A stretch of DNA of 64,000 nt. Source: Pseudomonas putida. Its GTDB lineage: Bacteria; Pseudomonadota; Gammaproteobacteria; Pseudomonadales; Pseudomonadaceae. How positions within the stretch are numbered: position 1 is the stretch's first letter; every line of letters starts with the position of its first letter. A program made the translations under genes and the position numbers. The notes beneath the pieces were generated by a model. It was not told the DNA's origin. It saw only the letters and a list, made by a program, of their open reading frames with translations, and did not search any database. The stretch covers positions 558,001 to 622,000 of the forward strand of contig NZ_CP066306.1 of NCBI RefSeq assembly GCF_016406145.1. The letters are read 5' to 3'. Of the stretch, positions 1 to 8,828 are shown in pieces.

Positions 1-139
1 TGCCTGCTTCGGCCAAAATAGAGGCTAAATGACACTATTGGCCGCTGCCCTCTGCGGCGGCTTTGTGTAGTCTCTTTACCAGCGTTATCGAAGACCGCCA
101 TCAACAGCCTGTGCCCCCCACCTGCAAAAGGACTTGAGC

Positions 140-877
140 ATGCGGCCACTGTTTTGCGTTCTGGGAGTGTTGGCCGTGATGCTGGCGGCGCCAGCCTTGG
201 GCCAGGGCAAACTGCGGCTGGTGGCCGATACCTGGCCGCCGTTCACCGATGCCGGTATGCCCGGTGCTGGCCTTGCCACCAGCATCGTCACCACGGCGCT
301 GGCGCGTGCAGGTTACCCCAGCGAGTACCAGGAGGTACCGTGGGCACGGGCGCTGCTCGGGGTTAGCGAAGGCCGCTACGACGTATTGATCAATGCCTGG
401 TACAACGATTCGCGCACCCGCATCGGCCAGTTTTCCAAGGCCTACCTGACCAACCGCATCCGTTTGCTAAAGCGCAAGGGCGACAGCTTCCGTTACAGGC
501 GCCAGGCTGATCTTTATCCCTACAGCATTGCCGTGGTGCGTGATTATGCCTACTCACCCGAATTCGATAGCGACACCCGCTTGCACAAGGTGCCGGTAGG
601 CAACTTTTCCTCCGCCGTGCGCATGCTGGCGGCAGGGCGGGTCAACCTGGCGGTGGAAGATGAATTCGTGGCGCGCTACAACCTGCAGCGCGAACCCGAA
701 GCGGTGCGCGATGGGGTGGTGATGGTCGAGCCCCCGCTGGGCGAGAACACCCTGCATATCCTGGTGAGCCTCAAGCATCCTGAGCATCGGCAGATCGTCG
801 AGCGGTTCGAGCGCAGCATTGCAGCGATGAAGGCAGACGGCAGCTATGCACGGCTTCTGCGCCAGCATGGCTTTTGA
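140..877 (+). CDS. periplasmic substrate-binding protein (family 3 solute-binding type)
   Basis: 245-aa exported protein resembling the periplasmic amino-acid-binding proteins of ABC importers (SBP family 3). Residues 1 to about 22 form a signal peptide (short basic start, hydrophobic run, Ala-x-Gly cleavage region). The mature part opens with KLRLVADTWPPFTD, the usual first beta strand and ligand loop of this fold, and later has the interdomain strand region. No permease or ATPase gene adjoins it, so it may be an orphan binding protein or a signalling sensor. I chose the ATG at 140 over an in-frame TTG six bases upstream because AAAAGGA at 126-132 gives a well-spaced ribosome binding site. 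Ligand cannot be told from the sequence. It ends facing the next gene, with 23 bp between stop codons. Confidence 0.8.
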   Translation: MRPLFCVLGVLAVMLAAPALGQGKLRLVADTWPPFTDAGMPGAGLATSIVTTALARAGYPSEYQEVPWARALLGVSEGRYDVLINAWYNDSRTRIGQFSKAYLTNRIRLLKRKGDSFRYRRQADLYPYSIAVVRDYAYSPEFDSDTRLHKVPVGNFSSAVRMLAAGRVNLAVEDEFVARYNLQREPEAVRDGVVMVEPPLGENTLHILVSLKHPEHRQIVERFERSIAAMKADGSYARLLRQHGF

Positions 878-900
878 TCTGCAGCGCAGGCAATGAACAA

Positions 901-3084
901 TCAGGCCGGTGAGCCCTGTTTGATCAAGTGCGCTGCCAAGGTCCGCAACGGCCCCAACTGCCGGCAGATCAGCGCCAATTGGGTCTGCACCAACCGTTGA
1001 TGTTCGTCCAGTTCCTCAGGCATCTGTTCCAGCGTATTGGCCAAGGCTTCCTCGGCATCGCTGTGAATCGCCACGGGTAACCGCGCCGCCAGGCCGTTGG
1101 CGATTTCGTCGAGGCTGGCGGCCAATGCCTGCCCCGCCCCCTCGATCAGCTGTTCATGGACCTCTGCCGGCAGGGCCGTATCACGGTGTGCCCCTAGCCC
1201 GGAGAGGTAGCTGAGCAAGGTATGCGACAGCACCAGGAAGCGGAAGCCCACATCAGCCTCCTTACGGAAGTGCCCCGGCTCCATGAGCATGTTGGCCAGC
1301 GTAGTGGACAGAGCAGCGTCAGCGTTGTGTGCGTTGCGCCGGGCCAGGCGGTAGGCCAGGTCATCACGCTTGCCATGGGCATACTGCTGCATGATCTGAC
1401 GCAGGTACACACTGGCGCAGGCCAGGGTGTTGGCCAGTGCCTTGTTCAGGCGTCGGCCCTGCCAGTCGGGGAGGAACAGGAACACTGCGAGAATGGCGAT
1501 CAGGCTACCGACCAATGTATCGAACAGCCGTGGGAGGAACAGGCCGTAGCCATCGCCGATCTGGTTGAAGCAGAACAGGATCATCAGCGTGATCGCCGCC
1601 GTGGCCAAGGTGTAGCGGGTGGTCCGGTTGACGAAGAAAACCACCCCGGCTACCACTGCGAACGCCGACTGGATGAGCGGATTCGGGAACAGGTCGAACA
1701 GGGCCCAGCCAACGGTCAGACCGATGGCCGTGCCGAAGATCCGCTGCACAAGCTTGCGCCGCGTCGCGCCATAGTTGGGCTGGCAGACGAACAGGGTGGT
1801 GAGGATGATCCAGTAGCCTTGGGTCGGGTGGATCAAGTGCACCATGCCGTAGCCCACCGACAGCGCCAGCGACAGGCGCAGGGCATGGCGGAACAGCAGC
1901 GAGGTAGGTGTGAGCTGGGTGCGCAATCGCTTCCACACATCCTTGAGGTTGCGTGGCGAACGGTCGAGCAGGCTGCTGTCGCTGGCGTCGGCCAGGCTGT
2001 CCGGGTTGCTGGCGGCGCCAAGCAGGCGGTCCAGCGTGGCCAGGTTTGCAGCCAGGGCGCGTAGTGAGCGCAACAGGCCACGCCAGGCCGGGTTGTTCTG
2101 GTTGCGCAGGTGTTCCAGCGAGGCGTTGAGGTCCTCAAGGGCCTCGGCGAAGCCGGTGGCCAGAACGAACGGCTGGCGCAGCCGGATCGAGCGTGCCAGT
2201 TCCTGGCAGGATGCCCCTTGTTTGCGCAGTAGGCGCTGGCAGCGGAACATCACGTCGCTGTGGAAGAACGCCTCGGTCAGGGCGTTGTAAGGGTAGTGTG
2301 AGGCGCTCACCCTTTCGTGGATGTCCTGGGCCAGGAAGTACAGCTTCAGGTAACGGCTGACCTTGGAGTTGGGCTGGCTGTTGCCAACCCGGTGCAGAAT
2401 GATTTCCTTGGCGGCATTCAGCGCGCCCACCACTTTGCCGTTTTGCTGGGCTAACGCCAGGCGTTGGGCTTCGACGTCGAGTGTGCGAATCGGCTCGAAC
2501 AGGCTGGCCTTGAGCTTGAGGTAGGTGCCTAGTTCGAAGAACAGTTTGGCCAGGCTCTGCTGTACCGGTTGGTTGGAGAACAGCGCCTGCCACAGCACCG
2601 AGAGCATGCCATACCAGGCGGCACCGGCCACCAGCAGCAACGGTTCATGCCAGAAGTCGCTGACTTCGCCGCCGCGCTGGTCCACGCCGATCATGGTGTA
2701 CACCGAGAGAATCAGCGTTGCCGACGCGATCGCTCCGTAGCGTTCACCCAATGCACCAAGCATGGTCAGGGAGAAGGCGGCCAAGGCCATGGAAATGGCG
2801 AAGATCCAGGGGTAGGGGAACAGCAGTTCCACCGAAAGCGCGGCAATGGCGAAACACAGAAGGGTGACCAACAACGCGCTGAGGCGGCCTTGCCAGCTAT
2901 CGTCGGTCTCGGCCAGGGCGCTGGCGATGATGCCGAGGAACAGCGGGATGAGCAGGCTCATCTCGTTCTGGTACCAGCACCAGGCCATGCTGCCGGTGAG
3001 CGCAATGGTCACGCGGATGGCGTAGCTGAACTTGTCTTGACCCCACAGGCGACGCAATGACTGACGGAACGAACTCGATGACAT
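901..3084 (-). CDS. yccS: YccS/FUSC-family inner-membrane protein
   Basis: 727-aa integral membrane protein of the YccS/YhfK (FUSC) family, related to the aromatic-acid efflux protein AaeB. The layout is typical: an N-terminal block of hydrophobic helices (about residues 20-170), a long soluble helical middle, a second membrane block (about 390-510, with the family-like segment TQGYWIILTTLFVCQPNYGA) and a helical C-terminus. Length agrees with the family (about 700-730). An in-frame ATG 51 bases upstream would lengthen it, but the MSSSSF start is followed directly by the conserved N-terminal helix. Its transported substrate is unknown. The HI0933-like gene lies upstream on the same strand with an 83-bp gap. 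Confidence 0.85.
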   Translation of the reverse strand: MSSSSFRQSLRRLWGQDKFSYAIRVTIALTGSMAWCWYQNEMSLLIPLFLGIIASALAETDDSWQGRLSALLVTLLCFAIAALSVELLFPYPWIFAISMALAAFSLTMLGALGERYGAIASATLILSVYTMIGVDQRGGEVSDFWHEPLLLVAGAAWYGMLSVLWQALFSNQPVQQSLAKLFFELGTYLKLKASLFEPIRTLDVEAQRLALAQQNGKVVGALNAAKEIILHRVGNSQPNSKVSRYLKLYFLAQDIHERVSASHYPYNALTEAFFHSDVMFRCQRLLRKQGASCQELARSIRLRQPFVLATGFAEALEDLNASLEHLRNQNNPAWRGLLRSLRALAANLATLDRLLGAASNPDSLADASDSSLLDRSPRNLKDVWKRLRTQLTPTSLLFRHALRLSLALSVGYGMVHLIHPTQGYWIILTTLFVCQPNYGATRRKLVQRIFGTAIGLTVGWALFDLFPNPLIQSAFAVVAGVVFFVNRTTRYTLATAAITLMILFCFNQIGDGYGLFLPRLFDTLVGSLIAILAVFLFLPDWQGRRLNKALANTLACASVYLRQIMQQYAHGKRDDLAYRLARRNAHNADAALSTTLANMLMEPGHFRKEADVGFRFLVLSHTLLSYLSGLGAHRDTALPAEVHEQLIEGAGQALAASLDEIANGLAARLPVAIHSDAEEALANTLEQMPEELDEHQRLVQTQLALICRQLGPLRTLAAHLIKQGSPA

Positions 3085-3167
3085 GATGGCCTGCTGGCAG
3101 TGATCGAATGAATGCATTGCGGCACGGACCAGCAAGAAGCGTTCCGTGCTGCTGAATGGATTCTACT

Positions 3168-4361
3168 CTACACGAACTGTGCTGCAGCGTTTGCCGATGC
3201 CCAGGCCCATTGAAAATTGAAACCGCCCAGGTGGCCGGTGACATCCAGCACTTCACCGATGAAATAGAGGTTGGGGCTCTTCAGCGATTCCATGGTTTTC
3301 GACGACACCTCGCGGGTATCGACGCCACCCAAGGTGACTTCGGCGGTGCGGTAGCCTTCGGTACCTGCCGGTACCAGCTGCCAGGCAGCCAGTTTGTCGG
3401 CGATCTGCGCCAGCTCCGCCGGGGTGTACTGCTTCATCGGTTTTGATTCGAACCACTGCTCGGCCAGCAGGTTGGCCAGCTTGCGGGTGAACACCTCGCC
3501 CAATACGGTCTTGAGTTCCGCGTTGGCGCGCTCGGCCTGCTGCTGTTGCAGCCAGGTCAGGGCATCACGGTCGGGTAGCAGGTTGATTTCGACTGTATCG
3601 CCGGCCTCCCAGAACGACGAAATCTGCAGGATCGCCGGGCCGCTGAGGCCGCGGTGGGTGAACAGCAGGTTCTCGCGGAAGCTGGTGCCGTTGCAGCTGG
3701 CTGTGCAATCGAGCGAGGTGCCTGATAGCTCGGTGCACAGGGCCTTGAGCTGGGGCTCGGTAATGGTGAACGGCACCAGACCGGCGCGGGTCGGCAGCAA
3801 GGTATGGCCGAACTGGCGCGCTACCTGATAGCCGAAGCCGGTCGCGCCCAGCGTTGGAATCGACAGGCCTCCGGTGGCGATCACCAGTGATTGACAGGCG
3901 AACTGGCCGGCGCTGGTTTGCAGGATATAGCCGCTTTCGGTCTTCTCGATATGCTCGATACTGGTTTGCATGCGCAGTTCGGCACCGGCTTCGTCGCATT
4001 CGGCCAAAAGCATGTCGAGGATGTCGCTGGCCTTGTTGTCACAGAACAGCTGGCCGAGCTTCTTTTCGTGGTAGGGCACGCCATGCTTGGCCACCAGCTC
4101 GATGAAGTCCCACTGTGTGTAGCGGGCAAGGGCCGACTTGCAGAAGTGTGCGTTCTGCGAGAGGAAGTTGGCCGGCTCGGTGTACATGTTGGTGAAGTTG
4201 CAGCGCCCGCCACCAGACATGAGGATCTTTTTGCCTGGCTTGTTGGCGTGGTCGAGCAGCAGCACCCGGCGGCCACGGCGGGCGCTGAGCTGCGCGCACA
4301 TCAGGCCGGCGGCGCCGGCGCCGAGGATGATCACGTCGGTGGTGTGCACGGGGTACCTCAT
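3168..4361 (-). CDS. NAD(P)/FAD-dependent oxidoreductase, HI0933/YhiN family
   Basis: 397-aa flavoprotein of the HI0933/YhiN (BaiN-like) family. The dinucleotide-binding motif GAGAAGLMCA sits at the N-terminus, followed by the family signature SGGGRCNFTN (about residues 45-54) and a C-terminal FAD motif FIGEVLDVTGHLGGFNFQWA. The fold is a two-domain flavin oxidoreductase; the physiological substrate is not established for this family. The ATG at 4361 is assumed; a GTG four codons later (residue 5) has a better Shine-Dalgarno match (TGAGG), so the start may shift by four residues. An inverted REP pair lies upstream and separates it from dbpA. Confidence 0.85.
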   Translation of the reverse strand: MRYPVHTTDVIILGAGAAGLMCAQLSARRGRRVLLLDHANKPGKKILMSGGGRCNFTNMYTEPANFLSQNAHFCKSALARYTQWDFIELVAKHGVPYHEKKLGQLFCDNKASDILDMLLAECDEAGAELRMQTSIEHIEKTESGYILQTSAGQFACQSLVIATGGLSIPTLGATGFGYQVARQFGHTLLPTRAGLVPFTITEPQLKALCTELSGTSLDCTASCNGTSFRENLLFTHRGLSGPAILQISSFWEAGDTVEINLLPDRDALTWLQQQQAERANAELKTVLGEVFTRKLANLLAEQWFESKPMKQYTPAELAQIADKLAAWQLVPAGTEGYRTAEVTLGGVDTREVSSKTMESLKSPNLYFIGEVLDVTGHLGGFNFQWAWASANAAAQFV

Positions 4362-4382
4362 TAAGAGTGCTGGGGCTGCTGC

Positions 4383-4463
4383 GCGGCCCTTTCGCGACAC
4401 AAGGCCGCTCCTACAGGCGTACGCAATCCATTGTAGGAGCGGCCTTGTGTCGCGAAGGGCCGC
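4383..4463. repeat. inverted pair of REP elements
   Basis: Two near-perfect inverted arms of about 32 bp (4383-4415 and 4432-4463) differ by one extra T in the first arm and are separated by 16 bp. Each arm carries GGCCGCTCCTACA or its complement, the hallmark of P. putida REP sequences. A further short hairpin (GCCGC-AAA-GCGGC, about 4459-4471) adjoins the pair just beyond the dbpA stop, so the element probably also acts as a terminator. Confidence 0.85.
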
Positions 4464-4482
4464 AAAGCGGCCCCAAAAGATT

Positions 4483-5868
4483 TCAGAGAATGCGAACTTT
4501 CAGGGCGCGGCCCTTGATCTTGCCGCTGTTCAGGCGCTGCATCGCCTGCTTGGCCAGGGCCCGCTCCACCGCCACGAAGGCCTGGAAGTCGAAGATGGCG
4601 ATCTTGCCCACCTGCTTGCCCGGGATGCCGGCATCACCGGTCAGCGCACCCAGGATGTCTCCCGGGCGCAGCTTGTCCTTGCGACCAGCGGCGATGCATA
4701 GCGTGGTCATGACCGGCAGCAGCAGTTCGCCACCTTTGTTCTTCAGGCTGTCCAGCTGGTCCCAGCGCAGCGGACTCTTCTGCAGCGCCTCGATGGCCTG
4801 GGCGCGATGGCCTTCAGCCGGAGCGACCAGGCTCACGGCAATGCCTTTCTCGCCCGCCCGACCGGTACGGCCGACGCGGTGCACGTGGATCTCGGCATCG
4901 CGCGCCAGCTCCACGTTGATGACCATGTCCAGGCCATCGATATCCAGACCGCGTGCGGCCACATCAGTGGCCACCAGCACCGAACTGCTGCGGTTGGCGA
5001 ACATGGTCAGCACCTGGTCGCGGTCGCGCTGCTCGAGGTCGCCGTGCAGGGCCTGGGCCACGATGCCCTTGGCGGTGAGGTGGGCAACCACGTCCTCGCA
5101 CTGCTGCTTGGTGAAGCAGAACGCCACGCAGGACTGCGGGCGGTAGTGGCCGAGCACGCGGGTGACGGCCTCCAGGCGCTGTTGCGGGTCGATCTCGATG
5201 AAGCGCTGTTCGATCTGGTTGTCGGTGTGCAGGCTCTCGACCTTGACCTGCTGCGGCTTGCGCATGAAGTCGGCGGCCAGTTGCTCGATACCGGCGGGGT
5301 AAGTGGCCGAGAACAGCAGGGTCTGGCGGCGCGACGGGGTCTTGCCGATGATGCTGGCGATAGCGTCGAAAAAGCCCATGTCGAGCATACGGTCGGCTTC
5401 GTCCAGCACCAGGGTATTGAGCCCGTCGAGCACCAGGGTGCCTTTGTCCAGGTGTTGCTGGATGCGCCCTGGGGTGCCGACGATGATGTGCGCGCCATGC
5501 TCCAGCGAAGCGATCTGCGGGCCAAGCGAGACGCCACCGCACAGGGTGAGGATCTTGATGTTGTCTTCGGCGCGGGCCAGGCGGCGCAGCTCTTTGGCAA
5601 CCTGGTCGGCAAGCTCGCGGGTGGGGCACAGTACCAGTGCCTGGCAACCGAAGTAGCGCGGGTTGATCGGGTTGAGCAGGCCGATGCCGAAGGCGGCGGT
5701 CTTGCCGCTGCCGGTCTTGGCCTGGGCAATCAGGTCCTGGCCCCTGAGGATGACGGGCAGGCTCTGGGCCTGGATCGGCGTCATCGAGGCATAGCCGAGG
5801 GCGTCCAGGTTGGCCAGCATGGCGGCGGACAGCGGCAAGGTGGCAAAAGCGGTGGTTTCGGTGGTCAC
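4483..5868 (-). CDS. dbpA: ATP-dependent RNA helicase DbpA
   Basis: 461-aa DEAD-box helicase. Visible motifs in order: Q-motif region ending MTPIQ (about residue 33), Walker A AKTGSGKT (50-57), PTRELA, TPGR, LDEAD, SAT, and the motif VI HRVGRTGRAG. The C-terminal ~75 residues (from KLRPGDILGALTG) are the DbpA-type RNA-binding domain that targets hairpin 92 of 23S rRNA, which separates it from RhlE or SrmB. Role: large-subunit ribosome assembly. I chose the GTG at 5868 because translation from there begins just before the Q motif, as in E. coli DbpA (about 457 aa); the longer ATG-initiated frame adds a region without family likeness. It lies 64 bp after mdtD on the same strand. Confidence 0.93.
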   Translation of the reverse strand: MTTETTAFATLPLSAAMLANLDALGYASMTPIQAQSLPVILRGQDLIAQAKTGSGKTAAFGIGLLNPINPRYFGCQALVLCPTRELADQVAKELRRLARAEDNIKILTLCGGVSLGPQIASLEHGAHIIVGTPGRIQQHLDKGTLVLDGLNTLVLDEADRMLDMGFFDAIASIIGKTPSRRQTLLFSATYPAGIEQLAADFMRKPQQVKVESLHTDNQIEQRFIEIDPQQRLEAVTRVLGHYRPQSCVAFCFTKQQCEDVVAHLTAKGIVAQALHGDLEQRDRDQVLTMFANRSSSVLVATDVAARGLDIDGLDMVINVELARDAEIHVHRVGRTGRAGEKGIAVSLVAPAEGHRAQAIEALQKSPLRWDQLDSLKNKGGELLLPVMTTLCIAAGRKDKLRPGDILGALTGDAGIPGKQVGKIAIFDFQAFVAVERALAKQAMQRLNSGKIKGRALKVRIL

Positions 5869-5932
5869 GAGGCGGGCCTGCGTTGCGAAGCGAAAAATGC
5901 CGCATAGTCTACCAGCCTCGTGGCCATTCGCC

Positions 5933-7360
5933 CTAAGACTCCATGTGCTGTTCCGGACGACGGGCACGCCTTCCGTCTGTCGGCGACAGCTGCAGGAATA
6001 TCGCTGCCGCCAGCATGGCCATGATACCGATGGTCACGAAGGTCAGCTGGAAGGCGCCCAAGGTGGTTTCTACACCATCGGCATTGCCGGCTGCAGTGAA
6101 ACCGCCCAGCAGTGCGCCTGCGCAGGCCACGCCCAGGCTCAGTGACAGCTGCGCGACCACCGACAGCAGGCTGTTGCCGCTGCTGGCGCTGGCATCGTCG
6201 AGGTCGATCAGGGTTACCGTGTTCATGGCGGTGAACTGCATGGAGTTCACGGCGCCCAGCAGGGCCAGTTGCACCAGCAGTACGGCATACGGGGTCTGCC
6301 CGTCGACCAGCCCCAGGCTGGCCAGCAGCAGGCCGAGCAGCACGGTGTTGCCGGTGAGGACGATGCGGTAACCGAGGCGTTCGATCAGCGGCCGGGCTAC
6401 GGACTTGGCGACCATTGCCGCCGCCGCCAGCGGGATCATGCTCATGCCGGCCTGCGCCGGCGAATAGCCCAGCGCCACCTGCAGCAGCAACGGCACCAGG
6501 AAGGGCAGGGCGCCGCTGCCCAGGCGTGCGAACAGGTTGCCCAGAATACCGATGGCGAAGGTGCGCACGCGGAACAGGCTGGGCGAGAACAGTGGTTCGG
6601 GATCGCGCCCGGCGCGTAGCCAGTAAGCCGCAAGGCAGGCCATGCCGGCGAACAACAGGAGCATCACCCGCAGGTGCGGCAGGTGCAATTCGCCCAGGCC
6701 TTCCATGGCGATGGTGATCAGCACCATCGCCGCGCCGAACAGGATGAAGCCGGGGCCATCGAAGGTGGTGCGTTCGGCACCGCGCAGGTCGGGGATGAAC
6801 TTCCACACGGCGTAACAGCCCAGCGCGCCCACGGGCAGGTTGAGCAGGAATATCCAGTGCCAGGTGAGGATCTCGACCAACCAGCCGCCCAACGTCGGGC
6901 CTAGCAGCGGGCCCAACAGGCCGGGGATGGTGATGAAGCTCATGATCCGCACCAGTTCGCTGCGTGGATAGGCACGCAGTACCACCAGCCGCCCGACCGG
7001 CAGCATCAGTGCGCCGCCCAGGCCCTGCACCACGCGGGCGAAAATCAGAAAGCCCAGGCTGTTGGCCATGGCACATAGCAGCGAGCCGAAGCTGAACAGC
7101 AAGATGGCGCTGAAAAAGATGCGCTTGGTGCCAAAGCGGTCAGCGATCCAGCCCGAAGCAGGAATCAGCAGGGCCACGGTGAGCATGTAGGCGATGATCA
7201 CACCCTGCATGCGCAGCGGGTTTTCTTCGAGCGAGCGGGCCATGGCCGGCAGTGCGGTGTTGAGGATGGTGCCGTCCAGGGACTGCATGAAGAAAGCGAT
7301 CGCCACAACCCAGGGGAGCCAGCGGGCGGTGACAGGGTCCAGCGGAGTGCGTTCGGGCAT
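5933..7360 (-). CDS. mdtD: MFS multidrug exporter, DHA2 family (MdtD-like)
   Basis: 475-aa major facilitator transporter of the 14-helix DHA2 (EmrB/QacA) type. The first helix carries the family motif QSLDGTILNTALPAMA, followed by the motif A loop GWIADRFGTKR and motif C-like PGLLGPLLGPTLGGWL. Closest family name is MdtD, a proton-driven drug exporter. The ATG at 7360 has GAGG about six bases upstream; a longer frame to 7420 would read into a REP-like sequence. It is oriented with dbpA. The lack of a membrane-fusion partner next door means it probably works as a single inner-membrane pump. Confidence 0.88.
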   Translation of the reverse strand: MPERTPLDPVTARWLPWVVAIAFFMQSLDGTILNTALPAMARSLEENPLRMQGVIIAYMLTVALLIPASGWIADRFGTKRIFFSAILLFSFGSLLCAMANSLGFLIFARVVQGLGGALMLPVGRLVVLRAYPRSELVRIMSFITIPGLLGPLLGPTLGGWLVEILTWHWIFLLNLPVGALGCYAVWKFIPDLRGAERTTFDGPGFILFGAAMVLITIAMEGLGELHLPHLRVMLLLFAGMACLAAYWLRAGRDPEPLFSPSLFRVRTFAIGILGNLFARLGSGALPFLVPLLLQVALGYSPAQAGMSMIPLAAAAMVAKSVARPLIERLGYRIVLTGNTVLLGLLLASLGLVDGQTPYAVLLVQLALLGAVNSMQFTAMNTVTLIDLDDASASSGNSLLSVVAQLSLSLGVACAGALLGGFTAAGNADGVETTLGAFQLTFVTIGIMAMLAAAIFLQLSPTDGRRARRPEQHMES

Positions 7361-7388
7361 ATGAACCTCAATGTTCAGTGTTGCCTGT

Positions 7389-7488
7389 CCTGGCCTCATC
7401 GCCGGCAAGGCGGCTCCCACAGGTACTGCACAAGGTCCGGATCTTGTGCTGAAGCTGTGGCAGCCGGTTTGCCGGCGGTGGAGCCGGG
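7389..7488. repeat. degenerate inverted REP pair
   Basis: The arm at 7389-7424 (with GCCTCATCGCCGGCAAG and GGCTCCCACAG) is a clear putida-type REP arm. A decayed inverse copy lies at about 7455-7488 (CTGTGG, AGCCGG, TTGCCGGCG). Together they fill the gap between the PmbA-like gene and mdtD. Confidence 0.65.
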
Positions 7489-7496
7489 ATAGCCGA

Positions 7497-8828
7497 TCAC
7501 AATGTCAGGGTCAGCCCTTTGACCAGCGCCCCCGGCAAATGACTCGAACCGGTACTGCGCTGTCCATAGGTGCTGGTCGACAAGATCATTTCCCGCTCAC
7601 AGGTCAGGTCTTCCAGCTGGCTGCCCAGCAAACTGTACAGGCTGTCATCGAAACGCATGGTGCTTACCGGCCCCTGGATCTGGCCGTTTTCCACCCAGAA
7701 GGTGGCGAAGCGGGTGAGCCCGGTCATGCGCGCAGCCGGCAGGTCCGAGTAATTCAGGTACCACAGGTTGCTGATGTACAGGCCAGTACCCAACCGCGCA
7801 AGGATATCTGCGTTGGCAAGATTTCCCGCTGCCAGGCTGAGTGCGCAGGGCGATTCGTAGCTGTCCGCGCCATTGGCAAGCAACTCGAACTCGGCGGCGC
7901 TGCGGGCACTGACCAGCCTGTCCAGCGCTTGCCCCTCCCTTATCAGCGGCACATCCTGACGCGGCGAGCCTTCATCGGAAAACGCCGGGCTCAACGACCC
8001 GCTGACCTGCTCGTGGAAACACACCAGCGGGCTCAGCCGGGCATCGCCGCTGTACAGGCGCTGCAACGCACTGTTGCCAGTGGCCAGAGCCTGCGCAGAG
8101 AAGCCGCCCCAGCACAGCATGCCGGCGATTTCGTCCATCGCGGCAGGCGCCAGATAGGCGCGGTAGCTTCCAGGTTTCAGGGTAATTGCCGGGCGGCCGA
8201 GGAAGCCCAGCTGTTCGCGGGCCTGGCGCAGGCGGGCGGTGAATTCGTCGGCATTCCACGCCTGGCCGGCATAGTTCGCCTTCACGGCCTGGCCATTACT
8301 GTGGAACAGGCTCCAGTCAAAGTTGAAACTGTTTGCCTGGTGCCAGCCGAAGGCCCCGTAAGAGCTGGCAAACCCCCTGCAGATCGGGCCGGCGGCATAG
8401 ATCCCAACCAGGTCCAGGTCGCCTGCTTCGCCCTCGAGCAACGCCAGTACTTCGCTCAACTCAGGCAGCGCCTGATCCTGCAGGCTGTGGCTGTGCCAAG
8501 CGCTCTGGTCCAGGCGCAGGTAGGGGTCCGCAGGCAGAAGGGGCAGCGTCTGGCGCAGCTGTTCAAGGGCTTCGCCCAGGCGCTGACGGTCCACTTGCCC
8601 ATCGCCGCTCAGGGTCACTTGCTGTTCAGCCTGGCGCCCGTCGCGGATCAGCCGCAGGTGCGCACTGGCCTGGCTGACCTCGCCGGCCTGGCGCACCTTG
8701 GCATGGTTGAAACGCACGAATTGCGATTGTTCAGCGCTGTAGCCAAGGGTGAACTGTTCTTCTGCATGTTTCACTTCATGCAGGGCACTGACCAGTTGTT
8801 CGAAAGCATGTTGTGGTGTTGCGCTCAT
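7497..8828 (-). CDS. PmbA/TldE-like subunit of a TldD/PmbA protease pair
   Basis: 443-aa protein of the peptidase U62 (TldD/PmbA) family. It lacks the HExxxH zinc motif seen in its partner, as expected for the PmbA (TldE) subunit. Known TldD/E complexes are cytosolic metalloproteases that trim peptides such as the microcin B17 leader and degrade CcdA. The start ATG overlaps the stop of the TldD-like gene by one base (TGATG at 8826-8830 on the minus strand), so the two are translationally coupled and probably form a heterodimer. The sequence does not look like the canonical PmbA; I take this as a second, paralogous pair. Confidence 0.8.
   Translation of the reverse strand: MSATPQHAFEQLVSALHEVKHAEEQFTLGYSAEQSQFVRFNHAKVRQAGEVSQASAHLRLIRDGRQAEQQVTLSGDGQVDRQRLGEALEQLRQTLPLLPADPYLRLDQSAWHSHSLQDQALPELSEVLALLEGEAGDLDLVGIYAAGPICRGFASSYGAFGWHQANSFNFDWSLFHSNGQAVKANYAGQAWNADEFTARLRQAREQLGFLGRPAITLKPGSYRAYLAPAAMDEIAGMLCWGGFSAQALATGNSALQRLYSGDARLSPLVCFHEQVSGSLSPAFSDEGSPRQDVPLIREGQALDRLVSARSAAEFELLANGADSYESPCALSLAAGNLANADILARLGTGLYISNLWYLNYSDLPAARMTGLTRFATFWVENGQIQGPVSTMRFDDSLYSLLGSQLEDLTCEREMILSTSTYGQRSTGSSHLPGALVKGLTLTL

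Noticed and set aside
11..43. Hairpin GGCCAA...TTGGCC at the window start as a terminator or operator
   Set aside because: The stem is interrupted and there is no T-run or upstream gene in view to give it meaning.
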